Positions 50,820-59,981 of a stretch of DNA of 64,000 nt are shown here, piece by piece. The position numbers were made by a program, and so were the translations under genes. Location of the stretch: assembly GCA_021647745.1 (NCBI GenBank), contig JAKIUB010000008.1, forward strand, positions 1 to 64,000. The letters are read 5' to 3'. The DNA is from Paracoccaceae bacterium (GTDB taxonomy: Bacteria > Pseudomonadota > Alphaproteobacteria > Rhodobacterales > Rhodobacteraceae). The notes under the pieces are model-generated. The model did not search any database. It had not been told where the DNA came from and worked only from the letters and a program-made list of their open reading frames with translations. How positions within the stretch are numbered: the stretch's first letter is position 1; each line of letters begins with the position of its first letter.

Positions 50820-52162
50820 GGCTCAGGTCTCTTGCCGCGCGGCTTATCTTGTTGTCGTGCCTGTCTATTGCGGTGGCGCTGGGCACGATCGGCTTTGTGC
50901 TTGGAGAGCGGTTTAATACCTATTTCGAAGACCGGGTATATAGCGAGCTTGGCGCCCATCTGGACCAACTGACGGCCAACCTTTCTTTTGATGCTGAAGG
51001 GGATATGGTGGTAAAATCACTGCCGGATCCGCGTTTTGAAGCACCTTTCAGCGGGCATTATTGGCAGGTGCAGCGGCCTGATCACCCGCAGATGGTCTCG
51101 CGGTCTTTGCTGACCGGCTCTATCAATGTCCCGGCTTTTTTCGAGGTGGGGATGTCGGTGCGCTCCGCACTTGAGTCGCCGCAGGGCCAGCCGCTATTGG
51201 CGCTCAGTCGTGCGGTTATTGTCGGGCTGGAGGAAGCCGAAAGCCGGGTAGAGCTGACCGTGGCGATTAATCAGAGCGAAGTGCAACGCGCGGCGGCGGG
51301 ATTTCGCACCACGATGCTGGGCTGGATGTTTCTTATCTTTCTTGGCTTGATCGGCGCTGCCTGGGTGCAGGTCAAGCTCGGCCTTGCGCCGCTCGAAACC
51401 CTGCGGCTCAAGGTAGAGCGGGTGCGCAGCGGGCAGGATGACCGGCTGAAGGGGAATTTTCCGACCGAGGTGCAGCCGCTGGCGCGTGAGGTAAACGAGC
51501 TGCTGGAACTACACGAGATGACCGTCGAACAGGCACGCGAACGGGCTAGTAACTTGGCCCACGGCCTAAAAACTCCGTTGACGGTGATCAACACAGTAGC
51601 GCGCGATCTGCGTAAAAACGGCCAGAGCGCCGAGGCCGAGGAGATCGCCACGCAAATCGCCAGCATGTCGCATTTTATCGAGCGGGAGCTGGCTCGGGTG
51701 CGTATTCGCCCTGCCGGCCGGTTTGACCATCCTGCTCGCGAAGTGGCGCAAAAAATGCTCAAGACGATCCAGCGCTTCCCGCGCGAAACCCCGCTGGACT
51801 GGCAATTTGATATCCCGCAGGGGTTTACCTCGCCGTTTGATAGTCATGATCTGTCTGAGTTGCTCGGAAACTTGTTGGATAATGCCCGAAAATGGGCCGG
51901 CACGCAGGTGCGGCTGAGCGCGGGTGAAAGCGCAGATGGATGCCGGTATTTGCGGGTCGAGGATGATGGTGAAGGGGTGGACGAAGAGGGGTGTACGCGG
52001 CTCGGCCAGCGTGGGCAACGGCTGGATCCCTCGGCACAAGGCAGTGGCCTGGGCCTTGCCATCTGCACCGACCTGGCCGCACATTACGGTGCAACCATCG
52101 AAATTTCCCGCTCTTCCATGGGGGGGCTGATGGTTACGGTCAGTTGGCCGGCAACAGCCTGA
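50816..52162 (+). CDS. Membrane sensor histidine kinase (PhoQ-like)
   Basis: Two membrane helices (about residues 8-30 and 163-185) enclose a periplasmic sensing segment of about 130 residues. A linker follows, then HisKA with the phospho-acceptor His in NLAHGLKTPLTVIN, and HATPase_c (LSELLGNLLDNARKW; VEDDGEGV; GSGLGLAICTDL). PhoQ-like kinases whose operons carry a PepSY protein are thought to sense periplasmic cues bound by it. The periplasmic part shows no obvious ligand signature. 448 residues. Confidence 0.92.
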   Translation: MRLRSLAARLILLSCLSIAVALGTIGFVLGERFNTYFEDRVYSELGAHLDQLTANLSFDAEGDMVVKSLPDPRFEAPFSGHYWQVQRPDHPQMVSRSLLTGSINVPAFFEVGMSVRSALESPQGQPLLALSRAVIVGLEEAESRVELTVAINQSEVQRAAAGFRTTMLGWMFLIFLGLIGAAWVQVKLGLAPLETLRLKVERVRSGQDDRLKGNFPTEVQPLAREVNELLELHEMTVEQARERASNLAHGLKTPLTVINTVARDLRKNGQSAEAEEIATQIASMSHFIERELARVRIRPAGRFDHPAREVAQKMLKTIQRFPRETPLDWQFDIPQGFTSPFDSHDLSELLGNLLDNARKWAGTQVRLSAGESADGCRYLRVEDDGEGVDEEGCTRLGQRGQRLDPSAQGSGLGLAICTDLAAHYGATIEISRSSMGGLMVTVSWPATA

Positions 52163-52262
52163 CCAGCCAGTTGGGCGTTATATGGTGCAATTTGCACGGG
52201 TTCTCCTTGTCGTGCGCCGCATTCCGCGCTATTCCAGAGCCAGACAAGAAAAGGAGCGTTCC

Positions 52263-53114
52263 ATGGAAAAAAAGCAATTTATGGCCAGCACCGAATGGCT
52301 GGAAAAACACCTGAACGCCCCTGATCTGCGGGTGCTGGATGCCAGCCTTGTGCTGCCGGGTGATCCGCGCGATTGCCGCGCCGAGTATGAGGCTTGCCAT
52401 ATTCCCCGTGCGCGGTTTTTTGATATCAACGATATTGCCGACAGCCGCTCCGAGCTGCCCCATATGGTGCCGCTGGTCGAGAAATTTATCTCCAGAATGC
52501 GGGCAATGGGGATCGGGGACGGCCACCGTGTGGTGATTTATGATACCAATGATGCGCTGTTTTCGGCCGCGCGGGCGTGGTGGATGTTTAAACTGTTTGG
52601 CAAAAACGATGTGGCGATACTGGATGGCGGCCTGCCAAAATGGTTGCGCGAGGGGCGCCCTGTAGAGGATACACTGCCGATGCTGCGCGACCGGCACTTT
52701 ACCGCGCGGCGCAATGCGGCACTGGTGCGCGATGTGACCCAGGTGGCCGCTTCGCTGAAGCTTGCTGATGCCCAGATTGTCGATGCCCGCTCGCCCGCTC
52801 GCTTTGCCGGCGAGGCGGAGGAGCTGCGCGAAGGGGTGCGCAAGGGCCGGATTCCAGGCAGCAAAAACGTATATTACAAAGACCTGACCGGCCCAAAGGG
52901 CACTCTGCTGCCGCTTGACGAGATTCGTGAAATTTTCGACGACGCGGGGATTGACCTCGACAAGCCGATTATCCTGACCTGTGGTTCGGGGGTGACCGCC
53001 TGTGTGCTGGCCCACGCGCTGGAGCGGCTCGGGCACCGGCAATGGTCGGTTTATGATGGCTCGTGGTCGGAGTGGGGAATGTATGAAGAGCTGGCGATTG
53101 AAGCAGGATGGTAG
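52263..53114 (+). CDS. sseA: 3-mercaptopyruvate/thiosulfate sulfurtransferase
   Basis: A 283-residue tandem rhodanese protein. The second domain carries the active-site loop CGSGVTAC, the form CG(S/T)GVT typical of 3-mercaptopyruvate sulfurtransferases (rhodaneses have CRxGxR). The first domain (RAEYEACHIPRARFFDINDI) lacks the Cys loop, as usual. It moves sulfane sulfur to cyanide or thiols, linking cysteine breakdown to persulfide. ATG 52263 has AAAGGAGC 7 nt before it; the upstream frame to 52182 has no support. It overlaps the GNAT gene by 7 nt. Confidence 0.94.
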   Translation: MEKKQFMASTEWLEKHLNAPDLRVLDASLVLPGDPRDCRAEYEACHIPRARFFDINDIADSRSELPHMVPLVEKFISRMRAMGIGDGHRVVIYDTNDALFSAARAWWMFKLFGKNDVAILDGGLPKWLREGRPVEDTLPMLRDRHFTARRNAALVRDVTQVAASLKLADAQIVDARSPARFAGEAEELREGVRKGRIPGSKNVYYKDLTGPKGTLLPLDEIREIFDDAGIDLDKPIILTCGSGVTACVLAHALERLGHRQWSVYDGSWSEWGMYEELAIEAGW

Positions 53115-53614
53115 AGTATACGGTCACCTATCTGGAGATGACGGCGCGGCCCGGATATCCGCGCCCGCACCAGCCGCTCGGGCATACGGCAGCATTGTTG
53201 CATGCCGAAAAACCGCCGCTGTGGTATTTTCTCGACCTTTACCGCGCTGTGGGCGCACAATATGACTGGACCGATAGGTTGTCCGATAGCGAGGAAGACC
53301 TGCGCGCTTTTGTGCAGCACCCCGATATGGCGCTATATACGCTGATCATTCAGGGTTGGTCTGCGGGGTTTTTTATGCTGGATTGTCGAGAGGCAGGGCT
53401 GTGCGACCTCGCCTATCTGGGGCTGGTGCCCGAGAGGCTCGGGCAAGGCTATGGCAAATACCTGCTGCAAGAAGCGGTACATATGGGGTGGGATATACCG
53501 GGAGTGAAAAAGCTTACGGTCAACACCTGCACACTGGACCATCCACGCGCACTGGCGCTTTACCAGAGTGCCGGTTTTTCTCCGGTGCGCCAAGAACAAA
53601 TGACCCGAAACTAG
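53108..53614 (+). CDS. GNAT-family N-acetyltransferase
   Basis: 168 residues with the acetyl-CoA-binding motif in LAYLGLVPERLGQGYGKYLL (conserved Q/RxxGxG/A) and the C-terminal LDHPRALALYQSAGFSPV, diagnostic for GNAT enzymes. Its substrate is not known. It is coupled to sseA upstream and lies 15 nt before the aminotransferase gene. Confidence 0.9.
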   Translation: MVEYTVTYLEMTARPGYPRPHQPLGHTAALLHAEKPPLWYFLDLYRAVGAQYDWTDRLSDSEEDLRAFVQHPDMALYTLIIQGWSAGFFMLDCREAGLCDLAYLGLVPERLGQGYGKYLLQEAVHMGWDIPGVKKLTVNTCTLDHPRALALYQSAGFSPVRQEQMTRN

Positions 53615-53629
53615 AAAAAGGAGAAACCC

Positions 53630-54811
53630 ATGCTGGAAAATCTGAAAGAGCAGGCGCCTGATAAAATCATCGAGCTGATCGGGTTGTTTGCCGCTGATGA
53701 GCGTGAAAACAAGCTCGACCTCGGGGTCGGGGTCTACAAAAATGCCGATGGCAAGACGCCGGTGATGCGGGCGGTAAAGGCGGCTGAAAAGATCCTGCTC
53801 GATAGTCAGGAGAGCAAATCCTATGTCGGGTTGCTGGGCGATCTATCCTATGTGGATGTGATGCGTGAGCTGATACTGGGAGACGTGGTGCCCGCAGGCC
53901 GGATATGCGGTGCACAAGAGCCGGGCGGCACCGGTGCCATTCGCCAGCTTTTCGAGCTGATCAAGGCCGCCAATGCCGACGCAACGGTGTGGATATCAAA
54001 CCCGAGCTGGCCAAATCACGAGGCGATTTTGAAATACCTCGGGATCAAAGTTGGTAAATACCGCTATTTTGACGAGGTGAGTTGCGGGGTTGATTTTGAG
54101 GGCATGAAGGCTGATTTGTCTGCCGCCAAAGCCGGTGATGTGGTGCTGCTGCATGGTTGCTGCCATAACCCGACCGGGGCCAATATTACCCTTGCGCAAT
54201 GGGGTGAGATTACCGAACTGGTGCTGGCCAAGGGGCTGATGCCAATGATCGACATCGCCTATCAGGGCTTTGGCGACGGGCTGGAGGATGATGCCAAGGG
54301 GTTACGGCACATGGCGGCGCGGGTGCCTGAAATGCTGATTGCGGCCTCTTGTTCCAAAAATTTCGGGCTCTATCGTGACCGTGTCGGTGCTGCGCTGATC
54401 ATCTCGAAAGACGAGGATGAGGCTGCGCTAAGCAAAGCCAATCTGGCAGGGCTGAACCGGCTGAATTTCTCCTTCCCGCCGGATCACGGGGCCAAGGTGG
54501 TGTCGATCATCATGAATGATGCGGCTTTGCGCGCCGATTGGGAGGCCGAGCTGGAGGAGATGCGCCAAAACATGCTGAATTTGCGCCAAGGGCTGGCCGA
54601 CGCCCTGCGCCGCGAGACCAATTCGGACCGGTTTGATTTTATTGCGGATCATCGCGGTATGTTTTCGCGCCTTGGGCTAAGCCCCGAGCAGGTGCTGAAG
54701 CTGCGCACAGATTACGCAATATACATGGTTGGCGACAGCCGGATCAGCATTGCCGGCCTGCCCCATGGTGGGCTGGATAAGTTCGCCAAGGCCATTGCTT
54801 CGGTGGTTTGA
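53630..54811 (+). CDS. Aromatic/aspartate aminotransferase, class I
   Basis: A 393-residue PLP enzyme of the TyrB/AspC subgroup: KLDLGVGVYKNADGKTPVM near the start, WISNPSWPNHEAIL, LLHGCCHNPTGANI, DIAYQGFGDGL, the PLP Lys in CSKNFGLYRDRVGA and the terminal SRISIAG. TyrB-like enzymes convert Tyr, Phe and Trp to 2-oxo acids, the substrates of the indolepyruvate oxidoreductase encoded at 39.5 kb. GAAAAAGGAGAAA provides a strong ribosome site. Confidence 0.92.
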   Translation: MLENLKEQAPDKIIELIGLFAADERENKLDLGVGVYKNADGKTPVMRAVKAAEKILLDSQESKSYVGLLGDLSYVDVMRELILGDVVPAGRICGAQEPGGTGAIRQLFELIKAANADATVWISNPSWPNHEAILKYLGIKVGKYRYFDEVSCGVDFEGMKADLSAAKAGDVVLLHGCCHNPTGANITLAQWGEITELVLAKGLMPMIDIAYQGFGDGLEDDAKGLRHMAARVPEMLIAASCSKNFGLYRDRVGAALIISKDEDEAALSKANLAGLNRLNFSFPPDHGAKVVSIIMNDAALRADWEAELEEMRQNMLNLRQGLADALRRETNSDRFDFIADHRGMFSRLGLSPEQVLKLRTDYAIYMVGDSRISIAGLPHGGLDKFAKAIASVV

Positions 54812-54921
54812 TCCGGGCGGGGAGAAACCCTCCGCCCCAGTAGTGTTGCTGGCGCAACAATATTGGGGCGTTTGGGCGGTGGCCTCGCTACGCTCGGCAG
54901 TCCTGAAATTAAAGGAAATAC

Positions 54922-55854
54922 ATGGTGGGGCAGGTTCCATATATCACCACGGACGGTATTGAAGACCGGCTTGGCTGGATGACCATGGTTGAGGCGCTTG
55001 AACAGGGGCACCATAAGGCCCGCGCGCAGGTTGCTGATCAGGTCTTGCAGCGGGGGGAGGATACGCTGCTTTCCCGCGCCGCATGGATGGACGGACAGGG
55101 GGTCGCCGTTAAATCGGTAATGGTTTTTCCGGGCAACCCGCAACAAAACCTCCCTTCGGTTCATGGGGCCATGCTGCTGTTTAGCGATACCACCGGCGCT
55201 GTGGAAGCGGTGATAGATAGTGCGTTGGTGACCAAATGGAAAACCGTGGCGGACAGTTTGCTTGGCGTGCGGCTGTTGGCCCGCCCGGATGCGCGCCGCT
55301 TGCTGATTATTGGTGCCGGAGCCGTGGCGGCGGGGCTGGCGGAGGCCTATCCGGCGCTCTATCCAGGCATGCAGATCGAGATTTGGAACCGCAACCCGGA
55401 AAAGGCGGAAACCCTTGCTGGAAACAAGCCCCATATGCGGGCAGTCACCAACCTGCCCGAGGCGGTCGCGCGGGCTGATATCATTTCCACCGCTACCATG
55501 AGCAAAGAACCCGTATTGAGGGGAGAATGGTTGCACAAAGGTCAGCATCTGGACCTGATCGGAGCTTTCACCAAAGAGATGCGCGAGGTGGATGACCTCG
55601 CCTTGCAGCGAGCCAGAATATTCGTGGATAATCGCGAGACAACCATTGAACATATCGGCGAGCTGACCATCCCGCTGGCCAGCGGCGCGATTGCACCTGC
55701 TGACATATTGGGTGACCTTTATGATCTGGCGCAGGGGGCGGCAGGGCGGGTCTCGCCTGATGATATCACCTTGTTTAAAAATGGTGGCGGCGCGCATCTG
55801 GATTTGATGGTCGGAAGGGTGATTTTGCAAGCATGGCGGGAAAAACCGGCTTGA
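54922..55854 (+). CDS. Ornithine cyclodeaminase/mu-crystallin family protein
   Basis: The 310-residue protein has a Rossmann core (LLIIGAGAVAAGLAEAYPAL) and family segments HGAMLLFSDTTGAVEAVID and WNRNPEKAET. The family includes ornithine cyclodeaminase, lysine and alanine dehydrogenases and ketimine reductase, and the substrate cannot be inferred here. AAAGGAAA precedes the ATG. A GC-rich hairpin (GGGCGG to CCGCCC, about 54816-54838) separates it from the aminotransferase gene. Confidence 0.88.
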   Translation: MVGQVPYITTDGIEDRLGWMTMVEALEQGHHKARAQVADQVLQRGEDTLLSRAAWMDGQGVAVKSVMVFPGNPQQNLPSVHGAMLLFSDTTGAVEAVIDSALVTKWKTVADSLLGVRLLARPDARRLLIIGAGAVAAGLAEAYPALYPGMQIEIWNRNPEKAETLAGNKPHMRAVTNLPEAVARADIISTATMSKEPVLRGEWLHKGQHLDLIGAFTKEMREVDDLALQRARIFVDNRETTIEHIGELTIPLASGAIAPADILGDLYDLAQGAAGRVSPDDITLFKNGGGAHLDLMVGRVILQAWREKPA

Positions 55855-55885
55855 TCTTATCTGTGAGCAGCTCTAGCCTTACCCC

Positions 55886-56207
55886 ATGCACCCAAATCCG
55901 ATATTTCGCTCTGACGACCACGCGCAAAGCCTGACCCTTGCCGCCACGCGTGCTTTCAGACGAGTTCGAGCAACGGTTGCTGCCCAAACCGCCATGGGAT
56001 CTGGACAAGGTCAGCCTAGAGAACCGCAAAAAGATGCTACATATGCTGGTGCCCGCCGAGCTGGAAATCAGCCATATAGACGCGACATGGAAGCTTGGGC
56101 AAAATAAGCCGGAAGCCGTGCGAAAAGCAGCGGCACAGGCTTTGAAAAATAGCGCGATTGGTGCGGATGTTATGGCGTTGGCCGCTTTAATGGAGGATAT
56201 CAAATGA
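55886..56207 (+). pseudogene. PaiB-like FMN-binding regulator gene with large internal deletion
   Basis: From ATG 55886 the first 20-24 codons read MHPNPIFRSDDHAQSL..AATRAF, the usual start of PaiB-family proteins (about 205-210 residues). In another frame from about 55945 follows the C-terminal quarter of the same family: FEQRLLPKPPWDLDKVS, DATWKLGQNKPEAVRKAA and ADVMALAALM. About 100 residues of the flavin-binding middle are missing and the two ends are out of frame. A shorter frame from 55938 could make 89 residues, but without the flavin site. It overlaps the GST gene by 4 nt. Confidence 0.7.
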
Positions 56208-56806
56208 AACTGACCTATTCTGGAACCTCGCCCTATGTGCGCAAAGTGATGGTGATGCTGGCCGAAACCGGGCAGCGCGATAAGGTGGAGCTGGAAACGG
56301 TAACAGTTTCTCCGCTAAAGCCCGGTGAGGTAGTGCCGGGCATAAACCCGCTGGGGAAAATCCCCTGCCTTATACTGGATGACACCAGCGCGCTCTTTGA
56401 TAGCCGGGTGATCTGCCGCTATCTGGATACGATGCATGACGGGGCTAAGCTTTACCCGGAAGGTAGCACGCTTTGGCCTCGTCTGGCCATTGAGGCGGCG
56501 GCAGACGGGGTGATGGAGGCCGCGATACTGATGGTATATGAGCAGCGTTTGCGGCCCGAGGCGGAGCGGTCTCCGGGTTGGGTAGAGGCACAATGGCTGA
56601 AGGTCAGCCGGACGCTGGCTTGGCTGGACAAGCGGGCGGAGAGCTTTGAAAACCTTGATATGGCTGGTATCGCGGTGGGTTGCGCGCTTGGTTATCTTGA
56701 TTTTCGCCATGATGATCGGCAGTGGCGCAGCCTTGCCCCCAAGCTGGCCAGATGGGAGGCCGAGTTTTCAAAGCGACCATCCATGCAAGCCACCCAGCCC
56801 GCTTAG
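56204..56806 (+). CDS. Glutathione S-transferase family protein
   Basis: The N-terminal thioredoxin-like domain reads MKLTYSGTSPYVRKVMVMLA, with NPLGKIPCLILDD (cis-Pro) and LFDSRVICRYLD (GSH-binding Ser). The C-terminal helical domain contains AGIAVGCALGYLDFR with the N-capping Asp. 200 residues. The catalytic residue is likely the Ser in YSGTSPYVRK. It conjugates or reduces an unknown substrate. Confidence 0.92.
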   Translation: MKLTYSGTSPYVRKVMVMLAETGQRDKVELETVTVSPLKPGEVVPGINPLGKIPCLILDDTSALFDSRVICRYLDTMHDGAKLYPEGSTLWPRLAIEAAADGVMEAAILMVYEQRLRPEAERSPGWVEAQWLKVSRTLAWLDKRAESFENLDMAGIAVGCALGYLDFRHDDRQWRSLAPKLARWEAEFSKRPSMQATQPA

Positions 56807-56863
56807 GTTACACGCGGCGCGTCAAACGCCGCGTTTTTGGCAGCTGTTTATTGGCGGCATCCC

Positions 56864-57172
56864 TCATCGGTTTTCCGGCGCAATATCGCGTATTCGCGCG
56901 ACATGGGCGGCAATCTCTTCGCTGCTGAATTTGCTATGGACCCGCGCTTCACTCGCCGGATGCACCCCTAGCCCAAGCCCTTCTCGCCAAGCGCGTGCAG
57001 GCCGGATGGGCCGGGGCTGAAAACCACCGCCACAGGTGGGGCAAACATTGGCCAGCACCCCTTGCGCACAAGCCGCGCAATAGGTGCATTCATAACTGCA
57101 AATCATCGCATTCTCCGCCTCGGGGGGCAGATTACAATCACACAGCTCGCAATTCGGGCGAATTTTCAGCAT
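56864..57172 (-). CDS. DUF1272-like Cys-rich zinc-binding protein
   Basis: A 102-residue protein with four Cys pairs in MLKIRPNCELCDCNLPPEA, ICSYECTYCAAC and NVCPTCGGGF, the DUF1272 pattern. It probably binds one or two zinc ions; its function is unknown. The C-terminal 45 residues are a charged tail not seen in all members. It is divergent from the formate dehydrogenase gene, whose longer (spurious) upstream frame overlaps it. Confidence 0.8.
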   Translation of the reverse strand: MLKIRPNCELCDCNLPPEAENAMICSYECTYCAACAQGVLANVCPTCGGGFQPRPIRPARAWREGLGLGVHPASEARVHSKFSSEEIAAHVARIRDIAPENR

Positions 57173-57271
57173 TGGCGGTTCCGGTTTATGGCGCGTCGCT
57201 ATCTGACACTATTGCTTGCCTTCAAAGTGCTTGATAGGCTCATTCCAAAGCCTAACGCCGGAGCGCACCCC

Positions 57272-59968
57272 ATGCCAGACCAAATCACCCTTTCGCTTGA
57301 TGGTAAAACCGTTGAGGCCCAGCCGGGCGAAAGCCTGTTTGACCTCGCCAAGCGCCACGGCAAACCGCTGCCGCACCTGTGCCATGCTGACCGGCCGGGG
57401 TTTGAGGCCAGCGGCAACTGTCGCGCCTGTATGGTTGAGATCGAGGGTGAGCGGGTGTTGGCCCCCTCTTGTACTCGCAAGGCCGAGGCGGGAATGGTGG
57501 TGCATACCGACACCACGCGAGCCAGCAAAGCCCGGCGCATGATAATGGAACTGCTTATCACCGACCAGCCCGCCGGTGACAGCCACTTCTGGGATATGGC
57601 GGCGCTGGCCGGTGTTGCCGACAGCCGGTTTCCAAAGACCGGGCACACGGTGCTGCTGGATAGCTCGCATGTAGCGATGAAGGTGGATCTGGATGCCTGC
57701 ATCCACTGCCAGCTTTGTGTGCAGGCCTGTAATGATGTGCAGGTCAATGATGTGATCGGCATGGCGATGCGCGGTGCCGATAGCCGGATCATCTTTGATC
57801 AGGATGACCCGATGGGGGCCTCCACCTGTGTGGCTTGCGGTGAGTGTGTGCAGGCCTGCCCGACCGGCGCGCTGCTGCCCGCCGAGCCGGCCGCGCAGGA
57901 TTTTGATACCGAGATCGCTTCGGTCTGCCCCTATTGCGGGGTTGGTTGCCAGCTTTCGTTCAAGGTAAAAGACAACCGTATCGTGCGGGTTGACGGGCTG
58001 GATGGCCCCGCCAATCAGGAGCGGCTTTGTGTAAAGGGCCGGTTTGGCTTTGATTATATCCACCATCCGCATCGGCTGACCAAGCCGTTGGTCCGGCGTG
58101 AGGGCGCCAAAAAAGGCCTGAATGTCGACCCCGCCAACCCGCTCAGCCATTTTCGCGAGGCGACATGGAACGAGGCGCTGGATGTGGCCGCCAACGGGCT
58201 GCAAAAGCACCGCGAGTCCATTGCCGGCTTTGGCTCGGCAAAATGCTCCAACGAGGAGGCCTACCTTTTTCAAAAGTTGATAAGGGCGGGGTTTGGCAGC
58301 AATAATGTTGACCATTGCACCCGGCTTTGCCATGCCAGCTCGGTGGCGGCATTGCTGGAAAATGTCGGTTCGGGGGCGGTAACGGCTACCTTTAACCAGA
58401 TCGAGCATGCCGATGTGGCAATTATTATCGGCTCGAACGCGATCGAAAATCACCCTGTTGCCGCCACTTACTTCAAGCAATTCACCAAGCGCGGTGGAAA
58501 GCTTATTGTGCTGGATCCGCGCGGCGTCGGCCTTGGGCGCTATGCCACCCACAGGGTACAGTTTACCCCGGGTGCCGATGTGGCGCTGCTCAATGCGTTG
58601 ATGCATGTGATTGCCAAAGACGAGCTATATGATACCGCCTATATTGACCGCTTCACCGAGGGTTGGGACACATTTAAAGACCACCTGAAAGCTTACACCC
58701 CCGAGGCGATGGCGCCGCTTTGCGGTGTGCCGGCTGACGAGCTGCGGGCCATTGCCCATACCTTTGCGCGCGGCAAGGCGGGGATGATATTCTGGGGCAT
58801 GGGGGTCAGCCAGCATATCCACGGCACCGATAACGCCCGCTGCCTGATTTCACTGGCCTTGATGACTGGCAATGTCGGCAAGCAGGGTGCAGGGTTGCAC
58901 CCCCTCAGAGGGCAAAACAACGTGCAGGGAGCGTCTGATGCCGGTCTTATCCCGATGTTTTTGCCCGATTACCAGAGCGTGACGGATGATACGGTGCGGG
59001 AGAAGTTCAGCAAAAAGTGGGGCATCGAGGGGTTTTCGGCCGAAAAGGGGCTGACGGTCGTAGAAACCATTCATGCCATCCATGCCGGTGAAGTCGAAGC
59101 GATGTATATCCTGGGTGAAAACCCGGCAATGTCAGACCCTGATGTCAATCATGCACGCGCCGCGCTGGCCAAGCTCAAGCATCTCGTGGTGCAGGATATT
59201 TTTATGACCGAAACCGCGATGTTTGCCGATGTGATCCTGCCCGCTGCTGCCTGGCCTGAAAAAGACGGCACAGCCACCAACACCAACCGGCAGGTGCAAT
59301 TGGGCCGTGCCGCCATCACCCCGCCGGGGCTGGCGCGCCCTGACTGGGAGATCACCACCGCGCTGGCCAACCGCCTTGGCCTCAACTGGACCTATACCCA
59401 CCCGCGCGAGGTTTTTGCCGAAATGACCGAGCTGATGCCGAGCTTTGACAATATCACATGGCAGCGGCTGGAGGCTGAAAATGCGGTCACCTATCCGAGC
59501 CTGTCGCCCAGTGATCCGGGGCAGGCGATTGTGTTTTCTGACGGATTTCCGCGCGCTGGCGGGCGGGCCGCCTTCAAGCCGGTTGCGGTTACAGAACCGG
59601 CCGAGCGCCCCGACAAGGCCTACCCTTTTGTGCTGATCACAGGCCGTCAGCTCGAGCATTGGCATACCGGCACCATGACAAGGCGCTCAACAGTGCTTGA
59701 TGCGATCGAGCCGGAAGCCACCTGCACGCTCCACCCCAAAACCCTGCGCGATATAGGTATAGATGCCGGTGGCACCGTGCGCCTCACTACCCGTCGCGGC
59801 GAGATAACCCTGAGGGCGCGGGCCGACCGCGCGGTGCCTGCCAATACGGTTTTTGTGCCCTTTGCTTATGTGGAGGCTGCCGCCAATATCCTGACCAACG
59901 CCGCCCTCGACCCTGTTGGCAAGATCCCCGAATTCAAATATGCCGCTGTGCGGGTGGAGGCGGGGTAG
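57272..59968 (+). CDS. Formate dehydrogenase alpha subunit (FdsA/FdhF-like), stand-alone
   Basis: The 898-residue protein has a [2Fe-2S] domain (Cys37, 50, 53, 67), two [4Fe-4S] ferredoxin clusters (Cys143, 146, 149, 153 and 186, 189, 192, 196), then a molybdopterin domain with CPYCGVGC (219, 222, 226) plus Cys253. The likely Mo ligand is Cys353 in NNVDHCTRLCHASS, followed by a conserved His354; it is not selenocysteine. The histidine-containing cluster of NuoG-like proteins appears to be missing. fdsB, fdsG and fdsD are not in the window, so the electron acceptor is open. ATG 57272 is chosen as the [2Fe-2S] domain starts there and GGAG lies 9 nt before. Confidence 0.88.
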   Translation: MPDQITLSLDGKTVEAQPGESLFDLAKRHGKPLPHLCHADRPGFEASGNCRACMVEIEGERVLAPSCTRKAEAGMVVHTDTTRASKARRMIMELLITDQPAGDSHFWDMAALAGVADSRFPKTGHTVLLDSSHVAMKVDLDACIHCQLCVQACNDVQVNDVIGMAMRGADSRIIFDQDDPMGASTCVACGECVQACPTGALLPAEPAAQDFDTEIASVCPYCGVGCQLSFKVKDNRIVRVDGLDGPANQERLCVKGRFGFDYIHHPHRLTKPLVRREGAKKGLNVDPANPLSHFREATWNEALDVAANGLQKHRESIAGFGSAKCSNEEAYLFQKLIRAGFGSNNVDHCTRLCHASSVAALLENVGSGAVTATFNQIEHADVAIIIGSNAIENHPVAATYFKQFTKRGGKLIVLDPRGVGLGRYATHRVQFTPGADVALLNALMHVIAKDELYDTAYIDRFTEGWDTFKDHLKAYTPEAMAPLCGVPADELRAIAHTFARGKAGMIFWGMGVSQHIHGTDNARCLISLALMTGNVGKQGAGLHPLRGQNNVQGASDAGLIPMFLPDYQSVTDDTVREKFSKKWGIEGFSAEKGLTVVETIHAIHAGEVEAMYILGENPAMSDPDVNHARAALAKLKHLVVQDIFMTETAMFADVILPAAAWPEKDGTATNTNRQVQLGRAAITPPGLARPDWEITTALANRLGLNWTYTHPREVFAEMTELMPSFDNITWQRLEAENAVTYPSLSPSDPGQAIVFSDGFPRAGGRAAFKPVAVTEPAERPDKAYPFVLITGRQLEHWHTGTMTRRSTVLDAIEPEATCTLHPKTLRDIGIDAGGTVRLTTRRGEITLRARADRAVPANTVFVPFAYVEAAANILTNAALDPVGKIPEFKYAAVRVEAG

Positions 59969-59981
59969 CGCCCATAAAAAA

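Noticed and set aside
57272..59968. Selenocysteine codon in the formate dehydrogenase
   Set aside because: The frame has no internal TGA, and the position of the Mo ligand is a Cys codon.
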